From NCBI GenBank assembly GCA_963693315.1, contig CAVNZG010001100.1, positions 1 to 64,000 of the forward strand: a stretch of 64,000 bases of DNA, given 5' to 3'. How positions within the stretch are numbered: position 1 is the first letter of the stretch; each line of letters begins with the position of its first letter. Below are positions 45,601 through 58,623 of this stretch, piece after piece. The stretch is from Diogma glabrata (taxonomy: Eukaryota > Arthropoda > Insecta > Diptera > Cylindrotomidae). The notes below the pieces were generated by a model. It made no database searches, was not told the origin of the DNA, and worked only from the letters and a program-made list of their open reading frames with translations. The position numbers and the translations under genes were made by a program.

Positions 45601-47018
45601 CGCCAGTGGGACTCAAATCTCTCTTCTTTTGTCTTGGCCTGTCCGACTAACTTTATCTTTCTTTAGATAGCCACTTAATGTAAACTCACTGTAATATTTT
45701 TCTTTTCTGACTATCCACAAATAGGAGACGAAGAGAAAGACGAAAGTAAAACTGTGAACCGTAAATCTTGTCATTCGCAGGACTCTCGAATCTCTTGTGA
45801 TTTGATCTGGGAAATTGATTGATGGTTCCATTGCCGACAATAGGCTCCGACATTGTCTATCCCTGTATTCGCAGATAACCTAATTTCAGGTCAGGTGAAA
45901 AGCTGGCTTGGGTTACAGATATTGAGATTCTTCCAAGGGGCGAGGTATGGAGATTGTGGTTACCCGAGGAATACGCTGACGAGTGTATTGCGAGGGCCCA
46001 CAATCCACCAACTTCATCTCTTGGGGGTTTAGCAAAAACAAAACAGTGTATTCTGTCGTAATATTGTTTATGGGCAATGCAGATAAACGGCCGAAAATTA
46101 TCTGTATCGCTCTCACAAAAGTTTGCGAAGCCAACGTTTGAAGGTTGGTAGGTGGCGCCGCCTACGAACTGGAGGACCTGGTTTCTAAACGTAGAGGTGT
46201 TTATTACTCCAAGGACATTCGTGCCTAATATCGGTAATAATTTTTTTTTGTTGTCAGTATGATAGTAACTTTCGCTTGTGTTTTACCGCCATTGTAAGTC
46301 AAGATTATCGACGACCATATGAGGGTAGTTTCGTCTTGAATTCACAGTTCAGTGAGTGTGTATCAACTGTGGTGTTCGGGTCTTGTTTCAAAAATTTTTT
46401 TCCTGTGTTGACTATTTGCCAGCGAAAATTCCGAGATCGAATGTATTGAATTTGGTTCAATTAGTTACTTTGAAACTATGTGAACAGTTTTTTTTCAGCC
46501 TTCAGAGTCACTTGGACGGAAGCGTACAACAATGTAGCCCGGCTAGCGTAGTCGGAGACGCATGAGACTCGTGGAAGTTCAGGTGTGGGTTGCGAGCCTG
46601 CATAACGTAAAAGTGGAATTGTGTCGGAGATTTCATTGTAGGAGTCGGTCGAATGAGATTTTATTTTTCGATCTTGTAGCAGAATGCCTAATTTTTTTTG
46701 TGACTTTAGAGTCTCGGGAGCCCCCAGATCTGCCCGAAATTGGGTCTGGAAGATGTTAGTTATCCATCGTTTTCAATAGAGTAGAATACTGTTTTTATCG
46801 ATACCCCTCCCAAAAGTTTTTTTGTATAATCATAGATACTTTGTTGCTTTGTTTCTGCTAAGACTGGGTTTGTAATACCGATCGAATTGATTGCTAATCC
46901 GTGGTACATCGAGGTGCCTCACCATACTAATATGGATGTACAAGGTCTATTTGCGACCAGCCTATGCCTTTTTCAACTTCTTTTTGGTCGTGAGTGTTCT
47001 TCCAAAAAGCACTTGTTC

Positions 47019-50000
47019 TGTAATGGATAGTCTGGACCAATGTCTGAACATAGTGTATTATAGTCGCAGCTTCCTTAGTTGTTGTTCCTTATATTAATCT
47101 GTACCGCTTGTAATAGTTTCTCATCCATTCATCATCAATAGTCATATTTCGTATAGTTCCCTTAACCCATAGTTTCCTTATTTTTCTTAAAACCTAACTA
47201 AATCTTCAATAGCCGGACAAACGTATGGGAGAAAGAAAATTGCACTAATTACCCTGATTTATTTATTCATTAATATAACATAATATTGGTTAATTTGAAT
47301 TAATTAATAATTTTCTTTAATTATCATCCGTATAACCACTAAAATTTAATCAGAATTTAATCTTACAACACCCTAAAATTGACGCGCGCTATGCTTCCAT
47401 TCGATTGTTCTCGCCATACTACTTGAGTTTGAATTTTTTTTTAAACACCAACCGTAATGAAACAACGAAATTTTCAAACCTCATAACAGCTGTGCGTATT
47501 TATTTCCAATCGTCAACATGCACAGAATTACTATTTTTGCTTTGTTAAACATTTGATTTGTCTTTATATGAGTATTTTGCTTTAAACAATCCTTCCGTTA
47601 TTGAACTGAACTTCACTGTGCTGATATAGTAGATTGTAGTTTAATAAATGTCTAAACAGCATAACATTGATCGAATCTGCATTTAATTCATTTTGAATTC
47701 AATTATTAATATTATGGATGTGTCGGAAATATTTTGTGTCACAACCTTATTTTCGTACAATATTATCAAATAGCAAACGGTTTTGTGTAACTATAAAAAG
47801 TTCCCAATAATTTGAAAATCTGATGTAAATTAATTATCTCACATCTAAACACTGTATTCGAGTTATTGCGAGACTAAAAATTTGGCTATATAATGAGCAC
47901 TGTAAATTATTCTCTCTCTCAGTTTATTACATTTTGGTGGTGATGATTATCGTCACATAGTCAATCCTTCCTGTTGACTTTCAAAATTGTAGTGCTATTT
48001 ATTTGTTAGTTAAAATTTAAAAAAAATTTAAAAATTTATATGTTGTGTCGTTCTGAATCATACAAAAGAAAAAAGAATGAATTGGAAAATTGTTAAAGCA
48101 AAACAAAAAAAAAAATCTTTATATGTTTGTGTTGTGCCAAATATAATAATGTGCCGTAAAATCAACAAGAAAAATTGCATTAAATCTACGTAGTAAAAAT
48201 TTTAATCAATATTAAATTTGGTGAGTGCAAATATTTCCATTAGTTGAATCTGTTTGTATTTAGTATAACTGATTTAGTCCAATTTAGTCAAAAAATTTAT
48301 ATGTGCAAGTTAAAACAAATTGATATGTTCGTGACGTAACTAAAACAGTACGCGCGCTAGCATCCTAATGTTAATTATTGTTTTTTTTTGACATAAATGT
48401 TTGAGTGATAATTAAATGGAATTATTGTGACTAACTATTAGAATTTGTATTTCTTTTTGTGGAATATATTTTGTATCCACCTATTTCTCTTAAAATTTAA
48501 GTAGAACAATTGTTTGTACTAATTAAAAGTTTTTAACTCAATTGAATGAGTCCAATTTCTTTGTAAAACTTAAATTATTTTGACTGTCGAAGATTTAAGA
48601 AGGTACGATTAATATTATAAACTCGCACTACCACATTATGTAAAAGAAAGATATATCTTATATATTAGTTGTGTATTTTTTTTTTAAATAGACGATTGAA
48701 TTGTAACAAAACCTGATTATAGTTATTATGTTAAACAAACGTGTGCTGTATTTTATTTTCTATTGAAAGTTGTGGAGTTTGATAACTTTTGTTGTGATAA
48801 AACAAACAAAAATGGTTTATTTTTATTTGTGAGTCTGAAATTCACCAAATTTAAATGGCAGTAACATTTTGGAGTTGAATGTTAATGTGAATAAATTAAT
48901 AATATGATGCAAGATCCAAATTACAAAAAAGGCCTGAATATGACGTCCTTCAACGCTGAGGCCACAATATCATCATCCGCCGTATCAATATTTTGGCTGT
49001 TGCTGCTGTAGGTTATTGCAACTCAGCATTGGCATCAGGTTTTTGACTGTTGCTATCGTTTATTATATAGGTTTCAACGCAACATTAATACAAACGTTTT
49101 CATTTAATTACTACCGTATTGCTTCATTACCATTGTTCCAAAAATTTTACAGTTATACTTCAACGAATAATTTAACGGGTATTGGTATAATTGATTACTT
49201 TTGGGATTTCAACGCATACGTCAACCATTACTTTTGCCGTATTGCTTCCCCATCATTGATACAAAATTATTACCGTTATGCTGCAACGAATAGTTTAACT
49301 AGTGTTGGTACCATTTATTACATTTCTTGGATTTCAACGCATACGTCAACAATTACCTTTTGCTTCACCATCATTGATACAAAATTATTACAGTTCTTTT
49401 CAACGAATGGTTTAACTGGTACTGGTACCATTTATTACATTTTGTTTTTGATTTCAACGCATCCTGCAACCGTTATATGTCAACGTATTCGTCTGTAATT
49501 GCTATAATTGTTACCATACACACCTGTGATTGTAAATTGATTCGGCGTTTATGTTTACAACCCGATTTAACGTTTCTACTTGTCATTTTTGGATGTAACA
49601 AAACTACCCATCGATTGCATATTTATAAAACGTTTCTATATATCAATTTTGATTCAACAAAATTATACAAGTTTACATACCGTTTCTACTTATCATTTTT
49701 GATGCAACAAAAGTATACATCAATTACAACAGTTTTGATTCAACAAAATTATACAAGTTTACATAACGTTCCTACTTATCATTTTTGCTTCAACAAAATT
49801 TTACAAGTTTATATAACGTTTCTGCTTATCATTTTTGATTCAACGAAAGTATACATCAATTACAACGTTTTTGATTCAACAAAATTATACAAGTTTACAT
49901 ACCGTTTCTACTTATCATTTTTGATGCAACAAAAGTATACATCAATTACAACAGTTTTGATTCAACAAAATTATACAAGTTTATATAACGTTCCTACTTA

Positions 50001-50407
50001 TCATTTTTGATTCAACAAAATTATACATCAATTGCAAGTTTATATAACGTTTCTACTTATCATTTTTGATTCAACAAAATTATACAAGTTTATATAACGT
50101 TCCTACTTATCATTTTTGATTCAACAAAATTTTACAAGTTTATATAACGTTTCTACTTACCATTTGATACCACAAAATTATCCAACGATTGCAAGTTTAT
50201 TGAACGTTTCTACCTAATAGTTTGGTACAACGTTTGTACGTGCACCTTTGATCAACGTTCGTGCTGTACAAAGTATTCTTGAGAGATTTCAAACCTGAAC
50301 AACCTGCTGATGGAGGGCTGATGGAATCAGAATAGGAGGACGGGGTTTAATCATGGGGTGAGTAAATTTATTTTATTACTTTAGTCATAATGATAAAGGG
50401 GTGTGAA

Positions 50408-50463
<56 letters not shown>

Positions 50464-50734
50464 CGTATGTGAGTGAACGTGGGGGTTGGACGTGTTGATC
50501 GTGGGTCTTTCGCAACAGGGGTCGCCAGAGTCTCCATTTTTCCACTTGTATTTCTTTCCATTTCTGAATATTTTCGTTAATAGCGTACATTTCTGTATTT
50601 GTGCTGAAGTAGCAGGGTTTCTTTATCGTTCCCATGGGCTGCAGCTAGCTTAGGGCAAGAAAATCAATCTCGCTAGGTACGCTTCCTGCTATGTCCTTCT
50701 CATTGGTTCGCCAATGAGAAAGCGCTTCATTACA
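47019..50734 (+). repeat. 3' LTR of giant-LTR retroelement (3716 bp)
   Basis: Copy of 37587-41281. The main length difference is the longer GT tract (about 50411-50461 against 40978-41007). Substitutions noted include CCCAATAA for CTCAATAA, CTAGCATC for CTAGTATC and AAAACGTTTCTA for ATAACGTTTGTA. Followed by CATG and then the hAT gene. Confidence 0.93.
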
Positions 50735-50738
50735 CATG

Positions 50739-51651
50739 CATTCGCTATTTTCGGTTAATTGTTTTTGTAATCGATTCCATCGAAAAGGGGAATATACGAA
50801 AAATCCATAAAGTTTTTCAACCATATCAAAAGACTTAGTTGCAGCAGTATTGCCAGAAACACTATATTTACCGACTAAATTTAATGAATGCGCAGAGCAA
50901 GGGACAAAAATTGCTGTTTTATTTGTTTGACGAATCAATCTTTGTAGGCCACCATAAATACCTGCCATATTGTAAACGTTGTCATGTGACTGGCCTCTAC
51001 AATTATCAATGTTTATTTCGTTTTCAATGTGGAATTTCATAATGATGTCAAAAAGATAATTCGATGTATGACCTTCGATTTCAATAAATGAAATAAATCG
51101 TTCACAAATGGTATTACTTTTAACATATCGAATACAAAAAGACAACTGGTCTGTATGGCTCACATCCTGAGTGGAATCGACACTAAACGAATAATATCGA
51201 GACTCTATAATTTCCGAAACAATGTGATTTTTAACATGTTTTGCCATGATAGAGATGAATTCTTCACAAATTGTGCTTGAAAGATACGATACTTTTCCTA
51301 AAAATATTCCGAATAATAAAAAAAATCATTTGTGAATGTTAAATGAAAAGAGTGTACCTTTTCCTTTATTGCCAAAACGAGAAATATGTTCTTGTAAAAA
51401 GGGATCAAATTTAGCCAATAATTCAAGAGATCCAAGAAAGTTTCCATTGTGTTTTGATCCTAAAATTTCATCGTGACCACGAAAAGCAAGTCCTCGTGAT
51501 GCAATTTTAGTTGTATTATTATAAGATTTCTCTAAAGTAAGTTCATTTTTGATACGCATTTTATATGTAAAATTATTGGTCATGTGATACTTAGACAGTT
51601 CATGCTTCGAAATGTGATGAATTATTCCAATTATTGAATCTTTTTTTTTTT
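50739..51651 (-). pseudogene. hAT transposase (DUF4371/ZMYM1-like), N-terminal part with 60-bp intron
   Basis: Exon 1 is read from about 51640 down to 51358 and includes IIHHISKHELSKYHMTNN (zinc-finger/TTF-like tail), then RGLAFRGHDEILGSKHNGNF and LLAKFDPFLQEHI. A GT-AG intron occupies 51357-51298. Exon 2 continues as the DUF4371 region STICEEFISIMAKH, then YYSFSVDSTQDVSHTDQLSF with the catalytic-type D of the RNase H fold, GQSHDNVYNMAGIYGG and FVPCSAHSLNL. The order and spacing are those of ZMYM1-like hAT transposases. No stop interrupts this half. The gene is cut at 50738 by the LTR element, and its 5' end is lost at an A/T-run insertion near 51640-51670. Confidence 0.82.
51298..51357 (-). 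other. 60-bp spliceosomal intron in the hAT gene
   Basis: GTACAC donor at 51357 and TTTTTAG acceptor ending at 51298, on the minus strand. Splicing joins GNKGK to GKVSYLSST in frame, which the unspliced sequence does not. Confidence 0.75.
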
Positions 51652-51880
51652 TTTATTTATTTATTTATTTATTTGAATAACATATTCACAAACAATTAAC
51701 AATATAAAATTTTATATTAAAAATAAAAATTTACAATAAAAATAAAAATTTGCACTAAAAAAAATAAAAGTTTATAATAAAAACTAAAAATTTACAATAA
51801 AAATAAAAATTTACACTAAAAAAAAAATAAAAATTTATAATAAAAATAAAAATTTACAATAAATATTACAAATTTGCTAT
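51640..51880. repeat. T-run, (TTTA)n and AAAATAAAAATTTACAAT minisatellite
   Basis: A 15-T run and TTTA repeats (51642-51674) are followed by about seven units of (A)AAAATAAAAATTTACAAT with variants. The T-run/TTTA end, read on the minus strand, looks like the A-rich tail of a retroposon that landed in the hAT gene. No body is recognisable. Confidence 0.7.
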
Positions 51881-52195
51881 ACACACTACAAACTCAAGTG
51901 TTTTATCAAACGTTTTAAAATAAAACGTTGAAGTGTTTTTTTGGATCTATGTGTTTTAATTTAAAACATTTGAAGTGTTTAGTGCCTCTAAGTTAAACAC
52001 TTCAAGCGTTTAACACAATTATTTTAAACATCTAAATGTTTCGTTTTAAAACGGTTTATCTGTTTTAGAAAAACAATTATTTAAGCTGCTTTATAGTAAA
52101 ACGTTTTACCATCTGCAAAGCGTTTAAATATCGGTTAAATGTTTTAAAACAATTCATAAAAAAAACGGTTATTTATAAAACGCTTTTATTAAAAA
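51880..52195. repeat. AAACACTT-rich palindromic patch
   Basis: ACTACAAACTCAAGTGTTTTA (from 51888) opens a region in which GTGTTTAA/TTAAACAC and AACGTTTTA motifs recur in both orientations. An inverted relative is at 62040-62240, ending TAAAACACTTGAGTTTGTAGT. Confidence 0.65.
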
Positions 52196-52236
52196 CATAA
52201 AAACATAATAAATTTATTTAAACTTATATATTTACT

Positions 52237-52527
52237 TTAAATTCACTTCAAATTCACTTTAAATTCACTTTAAATTCACTTTATTCACTTTAAATCTACT
52301 TTAAATTCACTTTAAATTCAATTTCAATTCGCTTCAAGTTCACTTTAAATTTACTTTAGATTCGCTTTAAATTCACTTTAAATAATTGAATTTAAAGTGA
52401 ATTTTAAGTGAATTTAAATTGTGCTTAATATGAATTTAAAGTTATTTCAAAGTTAATTTAAAATGAATTTAAAGTTAATTCAAAGTGAATTTAAATTGAA
52501 TTTTAAGTGAATGTAAAATGAATTTAA
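52237..52527. repeat. Palindromic minisatellite (TTTAAATTCAC)n
   Basis: About 13 units of CTTTAAATTCA (52237-52382) meet about 12 units of the reverse complement TGAATTTAAAG (52388-52527) at AAATAATTGAATTT. Each half could fold on the other as a ~140-bp hairpin. Confidence 0.88.
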
Positions 52528-53661
<1,134 letters not shown>

Positions 53662-53679
53662 GATATGAGATATAACGAA

Positions 53680-54650
53680 AACGACCGGCACTCTCACGGT
53701 CGCATTTGTTGAGGTAGATCAAAAAATTTTCTGTACTTATGTGTTCTATTAATATCTTGGACAAGTTCGTGAATCAGCAAAATCCGACACGTGGTTAAGA
53801 AACTAGAGGCTTTTTTCTGAAAAAAATTGATTTTTTAAAACCGTTATAACAGCCGTTTGGATACTAATATTTCAAAAAATTTAACAAATTTAGAATTTTT
53901 GGAATCTTTTTTATCAATTTGTTTTAAAAACAGACCTCTGCAGTTAGAGGTTCCTGAGTGAGCGGCTCCAACAAAAAAGTTTGCAAAAAAAATTTTTTTT
54001 TTGAAACAACCGGCACTCTCACGGTCGCATTTATAAGGCCAGATCAAAAAACCTTTTTTAAAAATGTGTGTTTTATTAATATCTTGGACAAGTTCGTAAA
54101 TCAGCCCCATCCAACACATGGTTAAGAAACTAGAAGCTTTATACTAGAAAAAAACTCTGTTTTTTAGATCCGTTATAACGGCCGTTTGGATTCTAATATT
54201 TTTAAAAACTTCATAAATTTAGAATCTTTGAAACCTTTTTAATTAGTTTCTTTAAAAAAAAAGACCTCTGCAGTTGGAGGTTTCTGGGTGAGCGGCTCCA
54301 ACAAAAAAGCTTGTAAAATACAAAATGCGTTTAAATCAAACGGCGCTCTCACGGTTGCATTTGAGGAGCCAGATCAAAAAACCTTTCTTAAAAATGTGTG
54401 TTTTATTAATATATTGGACAAGTTTATAAATCAGAAAAATCTGACACATGGTTAAGGAACTATAGGCTTTATACTAGAAAAAAAAGTGGTTTTTTTAATC
54501 CGTTATAACGGCCGTTTGGATACTAATATTTTTAAAATCTTCATAAATTTAGAATCTGCAGAAACATTTTAATCCGTTTCTTATAAATTTATAAATATAA
54601 ACCTCTGCGGTTAGAGGTTTTTGACTTGTTGGCTTCAACAAAAAAGTTTG
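53680..54650. repeat. Tandem repeat, about 330-bp unit, three copies
   Basis: Units start at CCGGCACTCTCACGGTCGCA (53682, 54010) and ACGGCGCTCTCACGGTTGCA (54341). Each has ATTAATATCTTGGACAAGTT, CCGTTATAACRGCCGTTTGG, GACCTCTGCAGTTRGAGGTT and GAGCGGCTCCAACAAAAAAG. Units one and two are closer to each other than to three. The short frames in it have no domain. Confidence 0.92.
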
Positions 54651-55489
54651 CAACAATCCACAACTACAATTTCCAAAAACCTTATAACAGTCAATGTCAA
54701 CCTTATAACAGTCAAAAAAATAAAAGATTTGAATAGAAGAAATTAATTTTTTTTCTTAGAAATAAACAATTTTGATATTTTGCAGTAATTGCACGACCTA
54801 TGATAAAGAGTAGGTTTGTGTCATAAATTGTCACACACATGTTCTGTGGTAGATTTGATATTTGTTTGTTGCAAAATTGGATAGATATAATTTTGCTTGT
54901 AGGTAGCTAATTTTCTTTTTAAAATTTGTTTGATATCTGTTTGAAATTAGTTTGTTTTGTTTAAACTAATCTGATACATCAGATTCTACTGGTACACAAA
55001 ACTGTCTGATCTCGAAATCTACCTATTTCTAGCGGATATACGTGCCGCTTGGACTTTTTTTAATAAAACTTCAATTTTTTCCATAAAATATAAAAATAAT
55101 TTGTAGCCCAAATAATTCTGTGGTTTGTCAGATAATATTTTTTTAATTTGCAATAATTTAATTCAATTTATACAAAAAATTGGCGTGTTGCATAAAAAAT
55201 TGTGAATTTTACTCTTTAGGTTCCATACTTTGAAAAAGTAAAAACGGTATTGGTGAGACTTCGGTGTCCGTCCGAATTTCTACATAATCAATTTACTGAC
55301 AAACTATAAGTGCTATTAACTTGAAATTTAAAATATTTGGTTTTATCTATATTTTATGGACATAGATAAGGTTATAGTAAAACAAAAGTTTTTTTTGGAA
55401 TCTTTTTTAAAGGAATCGAGTTTGGTCTAAAAAATCGAAAAAAATGGAAGTATTTCAAAAAAAATTTTTATTGAATTTTCGACTGCTTA
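54651..55489. other. AT-rich interval, no gene seen
   Basis: Unique AT-rich sequence with ATCAGATT/AATCTGAT dyads near 54966. No frame or RNA recognisable. Confidence 0.45.
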
Positions 55490-56065
55490 GTTTTTGAGTT
55501 ATTATCAAAAACGAGTGGTTTTTTTTGTCCCCCTCCCCGTTAACTTCGAACTTTACAAAAGAAAAACTTTAAAAAAATCGAAACTAAAACTTTTTTTTGT
55601 TGTTGCTATAATATCAAATGTTTATTAGAGGCGGTTTAAAGTAGAAATTTTGAAAAAAAAATTATTTTTGATCATGGCATGTGGGGTGTCATATGAAAGG
55701 TGATTTTTTTTTGTAGTGCAAAAAAGTTTTTTTTTGCAATTTTCGAAACCACAGTTTTCGATTTATTTTCAAAAATGTAAAAATTATTTTGGTACCCCCC
55801 CTTAACTTCGAACATTACAAAAGAAAAAATTTAAAAAAATTCATGGGTGTAAGGATTTTGCTAAATCGAAACTAAAACTTTTTTTGGTTGTTATAATTTC
55901 AAATGTTCATTGGAGGGGGTAGAAATTTAAAGTAGAAATTTTGAAAAAAAAATGTTTTTGATCTAGCTTGTGGTCATATGAAAGGTGATTTTTTTTGTAG
56001 TGCAAAAGAGTTTTTTTGTAATTTTTGAGAGCACAGTTTTCGTCTTATTTTCAAAAATGTAAAAT
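55490..56065. repeat. Tandem duplication, about 255-bp unit
   Basis: Two units share CCCC-TTAACTTCGAAC(T/A)TTACAAAAGAAAAA, AATCGAAACTAAAACTTTTTTT, AAATTTTGAAAAAAAAA, GTCATATGAAAGGTGATTTTTT and GTAGTGCAAAA. They start near 55535 and 55795. Confidence 0.85.
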
Positions 56066-56282
56066 TTTTTCAGAAATGTTATATTATTTTAAGCAGAAAT
56101 GTTATATTATTTTAAAAAATTAATTGTAGGCTGTGTTTTAGTATTTTAAAAAATAGTAAAAAAATCTTTGGTGTGAAGCTTATAAGTTTTGATTATTATA
56201 AATTGTTTTGAATTTTTATAGAAGATTGGAAGGTTTCTTTATCAATAATATAATTGCCGTGAGTCTATCCCTATACTACGAG

Positions 56283-56360
56283 CGTAACGTTCATATTGCA
56301 ATATGGGTATCGCGTTCGACTGATGATCTAAAGGTTGCGAGTTCGAATCCTGGCTTAGTA
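56283..56360 (+). tRNA. tRNA-Ile(GAT)-like sequence, probably a pseudogene
   Basis: A B-box-like AGTTCGAATCC is at 56340-56350, preceded by GGTTGCG. The anticodon-type loop CTGATGA (56320-56326, GAT at 56322) is closed by TTCGA/TCTAA with one mismatch. An A-box-like ATATGGGTATCGCG lies upstream. The T-stem does not pair well (GCGAG against CCTGG) and I cannot form a convincing acceptor stem. It is therefore a decayed tRNA or a tRNA-derived SINE head rather than a working tRNA. No SINE body is recognised. Confidence 0.35.
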
Positions 56361-56365
56361 TATGT

Positions 56366-57504
56366 TTTTTATTGTTTTATTTAAAAATTTTTTAAATAAC
56401 ATTAAAATTGTTGTTTTTTTATTCATAAATACATTAAACTCATAAATATTTCGTTTTACGAATTTTAAATTGATCGAATGTAGGTTTTTAAAGTAATTGC
56501 TACTGTCTTTTCCTATTTCGTCCAAATTATTATCATTTCGATATTAAAACGAAAATTAAATATTATTTAATATTTATATATTTATAAATATTATTTAATT
56601 AAATATTTGACAGGCAGTGCTAAAAATCATATAATAGTGGTTTTCGATCGTTATTTTCTATAATTTCTTTCCAGTGAAATAAAATAAAAACAAAAACTAC
56701 TACATATATGAATATTTCTCTTGCAAAAACAGATAAACAGCTTCATCATAAAATATCGTGTGACGTCATTACGAAGGTTTTATTCAGTTATTTGTAATTT
56801 TAATAAAATTTAGAATGCATTCAGGGGATTTTTTTAAAGTTATTCATAGTTTTTGTTTTAATGAAATCTTTTTTATTTTCAATTAGTCACAAGATATGTA
56901 ATATGTACTATGAAAAATAGTTAGAATTTCGAAAGTTTCGTGGAGCATTTTTTAAAGGAATAATTGATACATTAAATAGTAAAGTTGGTAAATGGTTTTT
57001 ATAATATGTTTATTAAAAAAGAAAAAAGTAAACAAATCGGTGAAGGTATAGTAGAACTTTTTTGCCAGCGAATTTTTGACAGATAGGACGCAGCAAAAGA
57101 TAAAAGATGAGACAAAAAGTAAAACGAGATGCATTATTTATTTTGGGATAAATTTGTTTACAAAACAATTATATTAGTTAAATTTCTACTCCTAGTTCGT
57201 ACCATTTGTTTGTTGTGATATTTTTTTACATAGGCGTCGTTATTTTTATTATAATTATTTTTAATTATGATAATTTTGTTATTTACCTACAAAATCATTA
57301 ATATTTTTACTATAGTTTTTGGTTTTATATTATAATTGTTTGAACTTCAATAGTAATTTATTAATTTTATGCGTTTTTTTGTCCATTTCATGGGACTCCA
57401 AAAGTTTTTTTAATATTTTAATTCGAGACACTGAATTCCGCACATGCGCATATCGCAATATGTACAGAACAGCCAATTTTTGTATTCGTTTGTAAAAAAA
57501 TTCC
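56366..57504. other. AT-rich interval, no gene recognised
   Basis: Uniform AT-rich DNA. Frames at minus 56952-57134 and minus 57330-57524 (60-64 codons) have no recognisable domain. Confidence 0.45.
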
Positions 57505-57512
57505 ACTATACA

Positions 57513-58623
57513 TACGGTGACCATTTTTTGGAAAGGAAAATACAGGACATAAATTAACTAAAATTTTATGCTAAAAAAATAACGGCCTTTGCTACCTACC
57601 TCAAATAAAAGTGTGTTAAAAAAAATAATTATATAAGTTATTTATTATTATTAATATTATAAAAATTAAATGAATCTAATATAGTCCCTGGGCCTACGCC
57701 GATTTCATGTAGGATTACCACATATTTTATACTTGGTGAAGCGCCTGTCCTTGACGAGTCCAAAACTTTTGTTCTGCCATATTTCTTGATTTGGCCGCTT
57801 TTTTGTTCGGCAAGCTCCGAAAAATGCCGATTGCCCGGGTTTCGTAAATTTCATGAGGGTAACCTTGTCCGACAAAATTTGTCTGCTTTTGTCAAGTCCG
57901 ACAGCCAAAATATACCAAAATGTCAGTTGTCTAACTCGACAATGGCAGACACATTACCCTCGTGATCTAAAGCAGTTAAAAAAAATGTGGTAGCAAATTT
58001 ACAAGATCGCGGGAGATCGACATTTTTCGAAGCTTGCCGAACGAAAAATCTGCCGATTTGAGGAAAATGGCAGAACAAAAGTTTTCGAACTCGTCAAGGA
58101 CTAGCGCCTCACGAAGTATAAAATTTATAATCATCAAATGAAATCGGCGTGGGCCCAGGGACTAATAACACACGTCTTCTTGACTAGAATACTAAGATTA
58201 AATACTAAATTTAATTTTATTTTATTCAAAGAAGTACCCAATTTTTTTGCTCGCTAAAGTAGCTTTCTAGTGTTTATCGGTTGTAATGGCTGGTCGGCAG
58301 ACAGACAAATATTTGTTTTTGCTGTTTGAGAATCGTTAGGACCTAAAACGTTTAAAAATGCCAAAAAGTGGGGCTGCGATTTTGATATTTGGCTCGATAT
58401 TGTAATACTTTAGACAAATTTAGACAAATTTTTGGGAAATCTAGAGAAATTATTATTTTAAATGCATATTCCTATAAAGTTTATGCAAAAAAAAGAGGAC
58501 ATTTGCATATCAAATTAAGAAATAAGGGACATTGTACTGTCCTGTATTTGCAAAAAAATCTCAAGGGACAGCATGGCAAAAAACAGGACAGTCCTGTAAA
58601 ATATAGGACGGATGGTCCCCGTA
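57513..58623. mobile_element. Non-autonomous hAT-type element (1.1 kb)
   Basis: The left end is TACGGTGACCATTTTTTGG. The right end read inward is TACGGGGACCATCCGTCC. They are flanked by an exact 8-bp duplication, ACTATACA (57505-57512 and 58624-58631). Inner sequence near both ends is rich in AGGACA/TGTCCT. The 8-bp duplication with T-A-x-x-G-type ends indicates hAT. No transposase frame is present. It contains a second element at 57684-58162. Confidence 0.78.
57684..58162. mobile_element. Nested TA-flanked MITE (479 bp)
   Basis: Ends GTCCCTGGGCC…GCCGATTTCAT and, inverted, ATGAAATCGGC…GGCCCAGGGAC, with TIRs of about 150 bp including CTTGACGAGT…AAAACTTTTGTTCTGCCAT. Both sides are TA (57682-57683, 58163-58164), consistent with a Tc1/mariner-type target duplication. 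It is non-coding. Confidence 0.75.

Larger units (their letters stand above)
41303..47018 (+). other. Non-coding interior of the giant-LTR element
   Basis: Richer in G+C than the surroundings and full of imperfect internal repeats but no protein. Structured leader hairpins are at 41484-41503, 41840-41973 and 42039-42056. A 30-bp unit is repeated more than four times (42520-42652), with (AAAT)n at 42350-42450. Diverged modules repeat at several hundred bp: CTGCCCGGAATTGGGTCTG near 42936 and CTGCCCGAAATTGGGTCTG near 46731, GAGCTATCGAACGCTTCCTC near 44622 and GAGCTATCGAATGCTTCCTC near 45370, and TCGATGTGATATCGACC near 44967 and 45105. No polypurine tract is evident before 47019. Confidence 0.7.
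37587..50734 (+). mobile_element. LARD-like LTR retroelement, 13.1 kb, non-coding
   Basis: Structure: CATG duplication, 3695-bp 5' LTR, 18-nt primer site 3 nt later, 5.7-kb interior, 3716-bp 3' LTR, CATG. The interior has no frame longer than about 107 codons and no gag/pol motif, so the element must borrow proteins. The LTR similarity (about 99.6% by eye) indicates a young insertion. LARD is a descriptive class for large non-coding LTR elements. The superfamily is not determinable, although a 4-bp duplication and tRNA-Lys primer fit the Ty3/gypsy-like or retrovirus-like range. It is inserted in a hAT transposase gene on the opposite strand. Confidence 0.88.

Noticed and set aside
46300..47097. 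60-70 codon frames in the LARD interior as genes
   Set aside because: Short, overlapping, no domain or start context. The last one crosses into the 3' LTR.
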